Shown piece by piece: positions 53,801 to 62,348 of a stretch of DNA of 64,000 bases (positions are counted from its first letter, which is position 1; each line of letters opens with the position of its first letter). The position numbers were made by a program, and so were the translations under genes. The DNA comes from Telmatactis stephensoni (Eukaryota > Cnidaria > Anthozoa > Actiniaria > Isophelliidae). The stretch covers positions 248,001 to 312,000 of the forward strand of contig JALIZF010001497.1 in the NCBI GenBank assembly GCA_029948255.1, given 5' to 3'. The notes under the pieces are model-generated. The model ran no database searches. It was given only the letters and a program-made list of their open reading frames with translations, and was not told where the DNA came from.

Positions 53801-56800
53801 CCTTGATCTTCTCTTCTTATATTCTAACCGCTTCTGAAATTTGTCTCAACATTGAATGTTGTTGATATGTTCCTGTGACACTGATTGTGAAATCCTGGAC
53901 AACACCTTCATGTTCTTCTGTACAATGCCTCATGTATCATCGCTTCCAGAATCAACGCCTTTTAAATGTTCTTTTCCTCTCGTGTATGCACTCCTTGCAG
54001 TTTCACCTACATACTTATGTCCACAGGATTTGCACTTGATCTCATATGTTAAATTCGAAGCTTCACATTGAATCCTTTTGTACCTGTTCTACACACCAGA
54101 CAATCTTCCTTTTCGCATGTCTTTCCTTTGAATGGGTTCTTGTAACAATGAGTTTCATGACACTGACTCCTGCAGTTTCTACGATCTTAATCTTTAATTC
54201 TGCTTCCTTGACACATTTTCTATTGTTCTTTTCAGTTCTGATCGTGGTGTCGCTGGTACAAAGACAACGCTTGAGTAACCTCCTTTCTTATACTATGTCG
54301 TTCTCTTTTCTCTCTTCTCTTCATCTCTTCCAGTTCTCTTCCATTCTTTTTGTCTGTAGAGGGGGTCTTACTCCTTGTTGGTCTAGAGCCAAGATCTTCT
54401 TGTAAGCATCTAACGCTGACTTCACTACTTCATATCTGAATTGTTTTTCATACTCAGAGTATTGCATTCTCACTACCATATGATTAACACGGGCCACTCT
54501 TTGTTCCCATGGCAACAAAGTACTACAATTGAGCAACACTCTGAGTATTTCTTACGTCATGGTAGTGCGCTTGCTTTGTATTGCTGAGCGTGGATGTATC
54601 ACCAACTTTGAGGAAATCTCCGAAGGGCTCAGAATGTGGTGAGAATTACAGACACGCTACACGGCTTTTCTCAGGAGCGCGTAATAGTTTGTTCTCGCCA
54701 AAAATTGTGACGTCATTTATGTATCTATTCGAGAAAAGACGCACGAGATTTTGGAATCTTTTTGTTAAATAACTGATATTCTATTCTATTCTGCCATAGT
54801 TACGTTACGAATCTTGTGGTACCGTGGAGTATGCGGTAAAAGCAGACAACCCCGATGAGTTCTACTTCTTGGAGGTAAACACCCGTATCCAAGTTGAACA
54901 TGAAGTCACAGAGTTAACGCGTGGCGAGATAGATTTCATCGAGCTAATGATAAAACAGTGCACTGCAGACAAACCGGACATCGACGATCTCGAAAGGAAA
55001 TATACATCTAATGGTCACGCTATACAAGTTCGCATGTATGCTGAGGACCCCTCCAAAAATTTCTGTGCCTGCCCTGGTCTCGTTCAAGAGATTTCATTTC
55101 CAGTCCGGCACGAGGGCTTTCGACTGGCCACTGTTGTGGAAAGAGGATCTCAAATCAGCCCATTTTATGACCCAATGATAGGGAAAGTTCTACAGTGGGG
55201 TGCTACCAGGGAAAAGGCAATTAAGAGGTTATTGGATAGTCTAACAAATGCGCAATTTTACGGCCCTCCAAACAACCTCGAGTACATCATTGCATTTATG
55301 AAAACAAGCGTCTTTAAGAGCGGCCATTTGCATACCAAAATATTGGACAATTTTCAATTTGTTCCAAGATGTTTTGAAGTGGTTACTCCTGGATTTCTCA
55401 CTGCAGTTCAGTGTTATCCTGGCCGAGAAGGTAAAGGGCTTTGGAGAGTGGGTGTCCCTCCCTCCGCAGCAATGGATCCTCTTGCCTGTCAACTGGCAAA
55501 TCGTTTGGTTGAAAATTTTCGAGGAGAGGCTGTTTTGGAGTGTACGATTAAGGTAAAGTAATTCCGAAATTATTTGAAACAATGTATTAATAAGGTATTC
55601 GAAGAAAGCAACATAATTACTGGGAAAGAGATGAAAATCGTTTTATGATAAATGAGAAATAACTACATTTTTTTAGAATCTTGACAACTGAGTTAAAATT
55701 CACCATTTCTATTTTTAGGGTCCAACATTAAAGTTTTATCAAGACTCAGTCGTTGCAGTCACAGGAGCTCAAGTGAAATTTTTGATCGATGGGAACCCTG
55801 CACCGATGTGGAAGAGCGTCCTGGTGCGACGAGGAGGATTAGTCACTATCGGTGAAATGACTGGTAGCACTGGTAGTCGAGCGTACTTTGCGATCAAGGG
55901 TGGCATCGATGTGCCGCCTTATCTGGGCAGCAAATCAACTTTCCTGGACGGATCGTTTGGTGGTTATCAAGGACGTAAACTTGAACTTGGTGATGTGATC
56001 AAAATCGGTGCTTGCGCAATTCAAGATGAGACCGAACGCGTTTTAATGAAGATCCCGGAGTTTACCAACCACTGGACTATAAAAGTCTTGCCTGGTCCTT
56101 ATGCAAATCCTGATTACTTCACAGACGATGATATCAAAATGTTCTATGATACTAAGTGGAAAGTCCATCACGATTCGAACAGGTTGGGAATTCGCCTGTT
56201 AGGACCCTCGCCAACATGGGCCAGGACTGATGGAGGAGAAGGAGGCAGCCATCCATCAAATGTTCACGACTATGTTTATGCCATTGGATCTGTAAATTTC
56301 ACTGGTAAGATAACCAAGTTTTTAAGAAATGATTTATATATAGGTAACATGTATACTATACTCATGTGTAGACCCGACTGGTAGAGGGTATTTTCCAAAC
56401 GATCGATGCAGCAAAAGTAGAGTAAATAGCTTAAGATACAAGCTTTAGAATGCACTGTCCGTCCGCAGGGTATCATGGGTATTATGTCTGGTGTTTTCTA
56501 ATGCATCTCTAAGTTTGTCCCATTCTTAAATAAACACAAGACTGCCATTGATTGTGCAGTTATTACCTACTAACATACTTTGTCGTCAGTTTTACCTTGA
56601 CATGTTTCTATGCTGATTTTCATGTTTTCATGATGGTACATTTCATAGGTGACATGCCAATAATAATAGGAACAGATGGACCAAGCCTTGGTGGATTTGT
56701 ATGTCCTTGTACTATAATTGAGTCCGAGCTATGGAAAATTGGGCAATTACGCCCTGCCGACACTGTCCAGTTCAAAATGATTTCTATTAATGAAGCTCTA

Positions 56801-59800
56801 AATGCCAGCATAAATCAAGAAAAATACATTCATACATTGGGCAGCGGCATCAAAGAACCATCCACCATGCCACCAAGAGTTTGTCAGTTGGAAACGCGCG
56901 CTATACTACATGAAGTCGCCCCATCCCAAAATCATCCAGGAATGAAGATACGATTATCTGGTGATAGGTACATATTGATCGAGTACGGTCCCATGGTTCT
57001 CGATCTAAACCTACGTTTTCGTATTCATTTTCTGGAGAAAAAGTTGTTGAAATGCAATGCTCATGGAATAGAAGAAACAGCCCCTGGAGTACGCTCTCTT
57101 CAAGTGCGATTTAATGCATTGGTAATACCTTTTGAGGAGCTTATCGATCTCGTTTGTAATATCGATAGCACAACCCCCGACATCACAACATCTCACTTGG
57201 TGATTCCATCCCGTGTCATTCAACTTCCAATGTGTTTCAACTACAGTGGAGTCGACATGGCTATCAAACGCTACATGAAATTAGTTAGACAAGAGGCGCC
57301 TTACTTGCCATCAAACATCGAGTTCATCAAAAAGAACAATGGACTGGAATCAATTGAAGATGTGAGGAAGAAAGTGTTTTCAGCCTCATACATGTGTTTA
57401 GGTTAGTATTAGCGTTCGTTCAAACTGATAGGCAAATTCTTTAAAATTCTAAGCCTTAATATACAGGGAAAATACATAGAACTAATAATGAAAACACTTA
57501 TTTGATGTATAAATCAGCCGCGGATCTAGGAATTTTTAAAGAGAGGGGTACCTTCGAGATTAAAAGAGACGATTTTTGTAAGTTGGTTATTTTTGACACG
57601 CGCGTGCGCTCAGAAAAGTAACTTTAGAACGACTTTTATCCAGTCTATCGTGCACGTAGGATCACTGAATGGTTGTTTTTTCTTTCAAAATAAATTTTCT
57701 CAAAAGAAAACAAGGGCCGATCCAACTGAAAGGAGGGGGTACCCGGGTCTGCCACTGTAAAAGTAGGTGAAACCTGGCCTAATTACATGGGCTTCCTGCG
57801 TAGCAGGGAGACCATGTCGAAAATTACCGCTGGATCTTCGTGTTCTTCGTGGTGACTCTTACGCTTCAAAAAGGAGCCCCGTCCCCGGAGGGCTCGGGAG
57901 GAATTTGTAACTCCGTTGCTATAGTGAGGAGCCCCGTCCCCGGAGGGCTCGGGAGGGATTTGTGACTCCGTTGCTATAGTGATGTCAGCGTGATTTTCGG
58001 AACGGGCCGGTCCACGAATCTCCTAGCAATGATAGCAAAGTTCTTACTAGTTCTCATGAGATAGCAAGTTCAAATGATTCAAATATTACTGTTAACTGTA
58101 ATACAATTCACGAAACTACAACAACTGACATGAAAACTGACTGTATGCATGGTGACATGGAGAAATCAGTTGCATGTGACTTTAAAAATCTCAAAAATCG
58201 AACAGCTTACCGAGAAGGTCAACCCAGCGTGATCAACAAGAAAGCCGCCATATTGGATATTTTACCTACGCGAACGACTCAACTACAGTTCATTTTTCCA
58301 AGTAAGCTTAAAATATTTCGTTCAGCGAGTATCTGGATTCTTATATTTGCTTTAATGACACTTATACCTTATCAACACGGATTTAGCAAGATTTTTGTCA
58401 CATTTATAAGCGTGATTGTTATAAGCTTAAGCTTATGTGCTTCGCTTTGCACGTGGACCGCTGTATACCTTGATCAAAACTTTTCAAATTGTCTTGATGA
58501 TTGTGATATATTCCAAAAGGCTGCTGATTTAAATTGTAATGCCAACAACTGTAATGATATTGTAGTGTCAATAAAAATACAAAAGTTTAGATCACGCTAT
58601 GCTAAGTATTTGTATTATAATTGTACTCGTGTTATGTGTAAATGTCATGGTAATAAGCGAGATCGAGAGCCAAGCAGAATACCATTGAACAAGTTACGTC
58701 GTTTCTCACAGAAGAACAGGAATATGCAGAGATATGTATGGCATCATGTGCTTAAAAACATACAGGTCTAAATCTTCAGAAGTTCATAATGTTATTTCGC
58801 CACGACGTAGAAAATGTAGAAACATGAGTGCAGAAAGAAAATACATCTCCTTTGTTCATACAATTATGAGACGGAAACAGTATGGTGCAAAGTACAGTTA
58901 TCATAAGCTTATGTATTCAAGTAAACAAAAAGAATATCGGAGATGGTTAAAGTTGTTTTCGTGTAATTATTTTGTACACAATGAGTTTAAAGGTGCAATT
59001 CATAAAGGCAATTGTACAAAATACAAACTTTGCAATGACATAGAGACAAACCCCGGCCCTCAAACACTAGTACACTATGTTGATCCTAGTAAGACAATAA
59101 AAGCACCTTATAATCAAGGCAGTATTACTATATTTGGGCAAAATGCTGGGCAACAATGCATTGCAATGAGTCGTTGTGCTTTAATATATCACAAAATGAA
59201 AGGAATAAATACGGCTAATGATTTACAGCAAATCATGCTTATTGGTAATGAGCTTTATAGCAGTTTGTCGCAACTTGCACGGCAATCATTCTTAATGTTA
59301 ACTGAATTACCTACAATGCTCACAGTTCTAGACAAAAATTATCAACTAGATTATAGTGAAAGCTACTCAGGTAATGTGCATGGTGATCTTATTAATATTG
59401 ATGAATATGAATATTGTATGGGACTACAAAGAGCTTGTCATTCATTGATATCACAACAGTACAGGTCATTTATATTGATTATTGGTTGCATTGGTGTAGC
59501 CATTATTTACTGTCCTGATTCAAATAATTTTAAAATATTTGACTCTCATGCTTATGAGTTCTTAAGATCGTATATTGCACACTAACAAGATGCATATTTT
59601 ATATTATAGTACTTATGTTACTTTATGGGTATGTTGTGTTTTCATTGAACTTTGACACTTTGACCATGCTAATTGCATACATTTTCTTATTTACATGTAC
59701 GTGTGTTTCCTACCATTCTTCAACGACATATATTTGATGACAACCCTTTTTGAAATAGCTATATTCCAAGTTTCCAATAAGTACGTTCTTGTTATAATAC

Positions 59801-62348
59801 TGATTTTCCACATTGTTGATCATTTTTGTTAAATAAATCACTTGAATAAAAAAAATTGTTTTCTCATTTTATTTCAAATGGTGCTTTGAGTGCAATTATA
59901 AATATGTCTCTGATTTAAGATCAAACTCACTACATTCTAAATAATAGCACCTTTACTTGCTTCAAATATTTACTAAGAACTATATAGCTTCTTAAAATTT
60001 TAAATTGAAGATATTTCATATGGCAGACATGAATGTATTGTGTGCATTGCTGATAACAATGGTGACAACATTTAGCATGTTATCATTGTGATGCAGTTAT
60101 GTCACAGCAACTACATTATTAATATAAGGAATTTAAACTAAACATCAACCTTTCCAAAGAGTGCATAAGTAAGAGAGTCTGAATTGATTAATAGGTCGCG
60201 TGTCATGTTGATTTCCATTTGGTCTATTTTTAGAAACACCAGATTTCTACACGCTACTCCCGCCATAGGGAACCCAAACTCATAAACTGAATGAAAAAGC
60301 AAACTATGAATACACTTATTTTTTTAAACCCTTTAAATTGTTAAATAAAGCAATTATAGAGCATTTTAAAAAGTTTGAATTGGTTTCTAACAATTTTTTT
60401 CTTGCTTTTCATTCAGTTTATATAAGTGTGGGCTTCCTGTGGTGAGAGTAACGCGCGAAGATTTGGTGTTTCTAAAAATACCCCAAATGGAAATTAACAA
60501 GGCGTCTGACACTCTTACTCTCTTGCCTTACCACAATAATTATAGTTTGTATTTTGTTTTTAATTATTTGACTAATGTTCTGCCACACGTGATCTTGGCG
60601 TGAAAATAATCAGGAAGCCCATGTAAGCGATCGCAGATCGTCTAGTTATATATAAAAAGTAAAATTGCTGGAGTTTGGTATAAATCGACCTAGAAAATGG
60701 AAGTACGTTTCAGCTTGGCCATGGTTAGGATACTGTGAGAGACGGAATCTAGTTTCTTCATGTGTCGGTTAATTCAGGACCTGGACACACCAGGACACAC
60801 ATGATCTTTTTTTTGTGTGTTATAATCCGGTGGAAGCTTATACCCGGTCTGTGTTTTTTTTCGTTTTTTTTCCATTTGTTGTTTAGGGGACTTAGATAAC
60901 TGGGACCACGTGGTCACGGTGACCTTTAGCTGCAAACAGATAAAATAAAGACAACATATCTTTCTTTTTAGGACTGGGGGATGTTTACCTTGGAGCACCA
61001 TGTGCAGTTCCCACCAATCCACTTGACCGCGTTGTGGTACCAAAGTACAACCCTGCAAGAACTTTTACTCAAGAAGGTACCGTTGGACTTGGTGGCTCCT
61101 TCATGTGCATCTATCCAATGGATAGCCCTGGGGGATACCAGTTGGTAGGACGCTCGTTACCAATATGGAACACTTATGCAAATATGGTAGTAAGCTTTTT
61201 TCTGAAAACAAGCCGTGGCTCTTGGAGATGTTTGACCAGGTGGGATTTACTGAGATCTAGGGTTGTATAAAACTTCTTAGACTTAAAGGCTGTCTATGTA
61301 AAGCATTTATGCAGTCCAGCTATAAGAATAGGATTAATATTCGTATAATATGATAGAATATAAGAATATACTAATGTATATCAAGATTTTCAAAATCGGC
61401 GAGTATCCAGTACGATCAGAATGAAGTTTCTGATTTGTTGAAATAACAAAGAACAGTAAAACAATTGCAAGCAGTAAAGTCTAGAACAAAACACATTGTT
61501 CACCATAATCCGCCCATCCTTTGTTTGTTGTTTGTTGTTGTTGTTTTGTCATTTTAACAAATCAGAAGCTTCGTTCTGACCCCGGGGGGAGTCCATTGTA
61601 AAAGGATCAGGTATGCTTCGGAAATTTTAATAGATACCCCTAAAAGATACCGGACGTCTTTAAGAAGGGCGTGGAAGAGATTCCAGCGATAACAAATTGA
61701 TGAACATTATTATGATGAACATAAAATTTAACGGTCGACACGGTTTTGTTGGGCAAATTTCTTCCCTTTGGCAATAAGATAATAAATGATGGGCTCTTTT
61801 GATACGCTTAAGAGAGACCAGGAAATGCTAAAACTCTAAACTTAAATTTTAACACCCTAAAAGATACCAAATCGCTGATTTTTACGCCTAAGAGATACAA
61901 CGAGCATACCCGATCCTTTTACAATGGAGCCCCCCCCCCCCCGGTTCTGACAGCACAGGTCGACCCAAAATCGGAGCCGTTTCCTGACAAATTCATATTC
62001 ATCTTTTTAAAAAGGTGCGTTTTTACGAGGTATCTGAAGTGGATTTGGACCAAATGCGTGATTGTTTCGTTGCGGGCAAGTTTGAAGTCAAAGTGGAGAA
62101 AACAGACTTCAACATCAATGAATACAACAGGTTTCTAGAAAGCATCAAAGAGGACGTAAACAGGTACAAAGACCAACAGAAAGCTGCTTCAAAAGTCATG
62201 AATATGGAAGAACAAGTGACTCTTGCTCGAATGAAGGAAAACATAGCACAGAAAGAGAGAAATGGACGCCAGAACACGCAGCATCTCCAAGATGGGAATG
62301 AAGAGGTACCTGGCGAAGATGAAGAAGGAATCTATGCCGAATTTCCTG
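47324..62348 (+). CDS. Urea carboxylase, multi-exon, 3'-partial
   Basis: Biotin-dependent enzyme that carboxylates urea to allophanate using ATP and bicarbonate (EC 6.3.4.6 by homology). Exons: 47324-47866, 52552-52678, 53254-53393, 54800-55552, 55719-56304, 56649-57401, 60972-61239, 62015-62348, about 1170 aa. Order of domains: biotin carboxylase ([29 protein letters not shown]; the Gly-rich GGGGGIG loop; [48 protein letters not shown]), then carboxyltransferase AHS2 ([31 protein letters not shown]), then AHS1 ([36 protein letters not shown]). The biotin-carrier domain with its lysine is not in the window; exon 8 ends in phase 1 (GIYAEFPG), just where it should begin. No amidase domain precedes it, so this is the stand-alone form, not the fungal Dur1,2 fusion. 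Exon 7 needs a frameshift in a T6 run (61196-61201). GTG-free start: ATG 47324, just before the ATP-binding fold; upstream exons are not excluded. Confidence 0.9.
48546..50564 (-). CDS. LINE reverse transcriptase (ORF2 C-terminal part)
   Basis: 672-aa uninterrupted frame. Palm motifs: [14 protein letters not shown] (first catalytic Asp), [27 protein letters not shown] (YADD). C-terminal conserved parts: [29 protein letters not shown] and [17 protein letters not shown]. Long and free of stops, so the insertion is young. The first ~18 residues ([18 protein letters not shown]) come from the inserted element, not the LINE. An apurinic-type endonuclease would normally precede and is missing, so this copy cannot be autonomous. 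Confidence 0.9.
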   Translation of the reverse strand: MTHLHISTPHYNSWICNPRVKNAKTERRRFERKWRKSRLTVDRQLYTDQCMTVKNLIMKAKNEFYSNVISENQFNQRVLFSTFQKWTNMNGDQHFPSSSSPNELADSFADFFESKIKVIQTAFDNISDSPILTETVILVVDDCLSTFREVSCMDLSKLITPSVSKSCDLDPVPGRILKSCFEPLLPIITKIVNLSLSSGTFPINLKKAIIKPVLKKQGMSTEEFSSFRPISNLKFISKAIEKVVATQLTEHLDRNNLHETFQSAYKQYHSVETALLRVQNDILKAIDGQRSVFLVLLDLSAAFDTVNHDILLERMFSRFGVNGLALKWFESYLSDRSFQVSAQGGVSTSRSFQCGVPQGSILGPILFLMYTSPIGDILREHCINFHLYADDTQLYITFETSSLEEMEFAKCKVEACVSDIDKWMMNNKLKLNTDKTEVLLLSAAHRPRPPFDSLRCCGHDISPKSTIRNIGVIFDGKMSLENQITSMCKSCFFHIKNIWKIRKFISFEACETLVHAFISSRLDFCNSLLYGMPKYLIQKLQRVQNAAARLVSGCHKHDHITPVLYRLHWLPVEQRIEYKILLLTFKTLNDCAPSYLSELVKPYVPPRSLRSKSSNLLTRGSFRLKSYGKRAFSNAAPELWNSLPSDIRQYLDISCFKRELKTFLFKKAYSIN
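50507..51953. mobile_element. 1447-bp insertion in the LINE, TTAA on both sides, asymmetric ends
   Basis: TTAA at 50503-50506 and 51954-51957. Removing the insert plus one TTAA joins the LINE frame exactly (WYNDEI + KNAKTERRR). The left end is a hairpin CTCGTGGATTGCAAATCCACGAG; the right end has ATCCACGAGTTATATCC and a CCGCCATTGGCGG hairpin, so the shared word ATCCACGAGTTAT lies about 20 bp inside on the right. No long terminal inverted repeat and no transposase recognised. Confidence 0.75.
52260..52476. mobile_element. MITE, same family as 10112-10249
   Basis: Ends TAGCCTCCTCCGCAGGCA and TGCCTGCGGAGGGGGCTA. Nine-base duplication with one mismatch: AATTCCAAC at 52251-52259 and AATCCCAAC at 52477-52485. 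In urea carboxylase intron 1. Confidence 0.72.
52552..52678 (+). CDS. Urea carboxylase exon 2
   Basis: [20 protein letters not shown], then [22 protein letters not shown]; ends phase 1 before GTAATT. Confidence 0.87.
52705..52800. repeat. Short palindrome in urea carboxylase intron 2
   Basis: CCGCCATGTTTGTC... and ...GACCAACATGGCGG pair loosely around an ACAACAACAACTACC centre. Weak. Confidence 0.35.
53254..53393 (+). CDS. Urea carboxylase exon 3
   Basis: Short exon that starts in phase with two bases. Reads [19 protein letters not shown] then [16 protein letters not shown], between a TTTTTAG acceptor and a GTAAGT donor. Confidence 0.87.
53860..54545 (-). mobile_element. Penelope-like element, decayed 3' part with GIY-YIG-type endonuclease
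   Basis: On the minus strand: [20 protein letters not shown] (54321-54539), then a [15 protein letters not shown] segment, [17 protein letters not shown], and [20 protein letters not shown] with YTRGKEHLK. The CxxxDCxxC and the Y...YVGET pattern are typical of the Penelope C-terminal endonuclease. Several frameshifts and stops show it is dead. In urea carboxylase intron 3. Confidence 0.72.
54800..55552 (+). CDS. Urea carboxylase exon 4
   Basis: Phase 0 both sides, 251 codons from [13 protein letters not shown] to LECTIK. Covers the end of biotin carboxylase ([25 protein letters not shown]) and the start of AHS2 ([20 protein letters not shown]). Confidence 0.92.
55719..56304 (+). CDS. Urea carboxylase exon 5
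   Basis: [20 protein letters not shown] to [10 protein letters not shown]; acceptor ATTTTTAG, donor GTAAGA, ends phase 1. AHS2 middle, including [20 protein letters not shown]. Confidence 0.92.
56649..57401 (+). CDS. Urea carboxylase exon 6
   Basis: Acceptor [25 protein letters not shown] to FSASYMCLG: end of AHS2 ([16 protein letters not shown]) and start of AHS1 ([16 protein letters not shown]). Ends phase 1 before GTTAGT. Confidence 0.92.
57516..57765. mobile_element. hAT-like MITE with CAG(T)GGC-type ends
   Basis: Left CAGCCGCGGATCTAGGAA and right GGGTACCCGGGTCTGCCACTG are imperfect inverses of the common animal hAT end CAGTGGCGGATC. A matching 8-bp duplication is not visible. Confidence 0.5.
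57873..57982 (+). repeat. Two 55-bp tandem units with GC-rich hairpins
   Basis: Each unit carries GGAGCCCCGTCCCCGGAGGG with a GAGCCC/GGGCTC stem, then TTTGT(A/G)ACTCCGTTGCTATAG. Two or three differences between units. Confidence 0.9.
58130..58771 (+). CDS. Membrane protein ORF of the 2A unit (unknown function)
   Basis: 213 aa from ATG 58130; the frame is open from about 57985, so an earlier start is possible. A hydrophilic N-terminus is followed by a hydrophobic pair, [17 protein letters not shown] and [18 protein letters not shown], with a short PYQHGF turn, then a Cys-rich segment ([13 protein letters not shown]) and a basic C-terminus. No family recognised. It overlaps the next ORF by 38 bp in another frame; the two may once have been one reading frame. 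Lies sense in the urea carboxylase intron. Confidence 0.5.
   Translation: MKTDCMHGDMEKSVACDFKNLKNRTAYREGQPSVINKKAAILDILPTRTTQLQFIFPSKLKIFRSASIWILIFALMTLIPYQHGFSKIFVTFISVIVISLSLCASLCTWTAVYLDQNFSNCLDDCDIFQKAADLNCNANNCNDIVVSIKIQKFRSRYAKYLYYNCTRVMCKCHGNKRDREPSRIPLNKLRRFSQKNRNMQRYVWHHVLKNIQV
58734..59585 (+). CDS. 2A-containing protein with OTU/C76-like cysteine protease domain
   Basis: 283 aa. An Arg/Lys-rich N-terminal half leads to [10 protein letters not shown] (59031-59060), the 2A consensus DxExNPGP at which ribosomes skip the Gly-Pro bond, which would release the downstream 174 aa as a separate protein. That part reads [20 protein letters not shown], a TELPTM strand and YSESYSGNV, then FKIFDSHA near the end. 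The GxQC cysteine and the DSH histidine have the spacing of herpesvirus-deneddylase/OTU-like peptidases found in large animal transposons; the catalytic role is inferred. The frame ends soon after DSHA, so the last strands may be lost. ATG 58734 lies inside the upstream frame; a -1/+1 shift near 58740 could join the two. Confidence 0.6.
   Translation: MYGIMCLKTYRSKSSEVHNVISPRRRKCRNMSAERKYISFVHTIMRRKQYGAKYSYHKLMYSSKQKEYRRWLKLFSCNYFVHNEFKGAIHKGNCTKYKLCNDIETNPGPQTLVHYVDPSKTIKAPYNQGSITIFGQNAGQQCIAMSRCALIYHKMKGINTANDLQQIMLIGNELYSSLSQLARQSFLMLTELPTMLTVLDKNYQLDYSESYSGNVHGDLINIDEYEYCMGLQRACHSLISQQYRSFILIIGCIGVAIIYCPDSNNFKIFDSHAYEFLRSYIAH
59031..59060 (+). other. 2A ribosome-skipping motif [10 protein letters not shown]
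   Basis: Exact D-x-E-x-N-P-G-P. A matching upstream context (basic, then [15 protein letters not shown]) is present. Strong motif match; activity unproven. Confidence 0.85.
60163..60528. repeat. Palindrome, arms about 125-140 bp
   Basis: AAGAGAGTCTGA, CATTTGG-TCTATTTTTAGAAACACCA and CATAAACTGAATGAAAAGC-like words at left are inverted at right. Contains GTGGGCTTCCTG, a word shared with the outer ends of the unit. Confidence 0.65.
60972..61239 (+). CDS. Urea carboxylase exon 7 (apparent frameshift)
   Basis: Acceptor [24 protein letters not shown] to [16 protein letters not shown] in one frame, then [10 protein letters not shown] in the next (61207-61239) leading exactly into VRFYEVSE of exon 8. 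One base is missing, most simply from the T6 run 61196-61201. Donor GTGGGA at 61240. Confidence 0.85.
61581..61943. mobile_element. hAT-type MITE with perfect 8-bp target duplication
   Basis: Ends CCCGGGGGGAGTCCATTGTA and TACAATGGAGCCCCCC...CCGG; GTTCTGAC occurs at 61573-61580 and 61944-61951. The interior includes GAGAGACCAGGAAATGCTAA, shared with 15240-15517. In urea carboxylase intron 7. Confidence 0.85.
62015..62348 (+). CDS. Urea carboxylase exon 8
   Basis: [18 protein letters not shown], then [14 protein letters not shown], a helical stretch of charged residues and GIYAEFPG before GTAAGA; phase 1. The frame that continues past 62348 is intron read-through. Confidence 0.87.

Larger units (their letters stand above)
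57783..60626 (+). mobile_element. 2A-bearing transposon-like unit in urea carboxylase intron 6
   Basis: TTACATGGGCTTCCTG at 57783-57798 is inverted exactly at 60611-60626. Between them: a 55-bp GC-rich tandem duplication, a membrane ORF, an ORF with a 2A motif and a cysteine-protease-like domain, and a 360-bp palindrome. No target duplication is evident, so limits are tentative. The coding content resembles accessory genes of Helitron-type or other large cnidarian elements. Confidence 0.5.

Noticed and set aside
54046..54405. 119-aa hydrophobic plus-strand frame
   Set aside because: It is the antisense of the Penelope relic, whose minus-strand motifs are recognisable.
61187..61270. Tiny intron at a GTAGTA or GTAAGC donor after NTYANM
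   Set aside because: The conserved [10 protein letters not shown] block follows only about 20 bp later in another frame, too short for an intron; a one-base frameshift in the T run explains it better.
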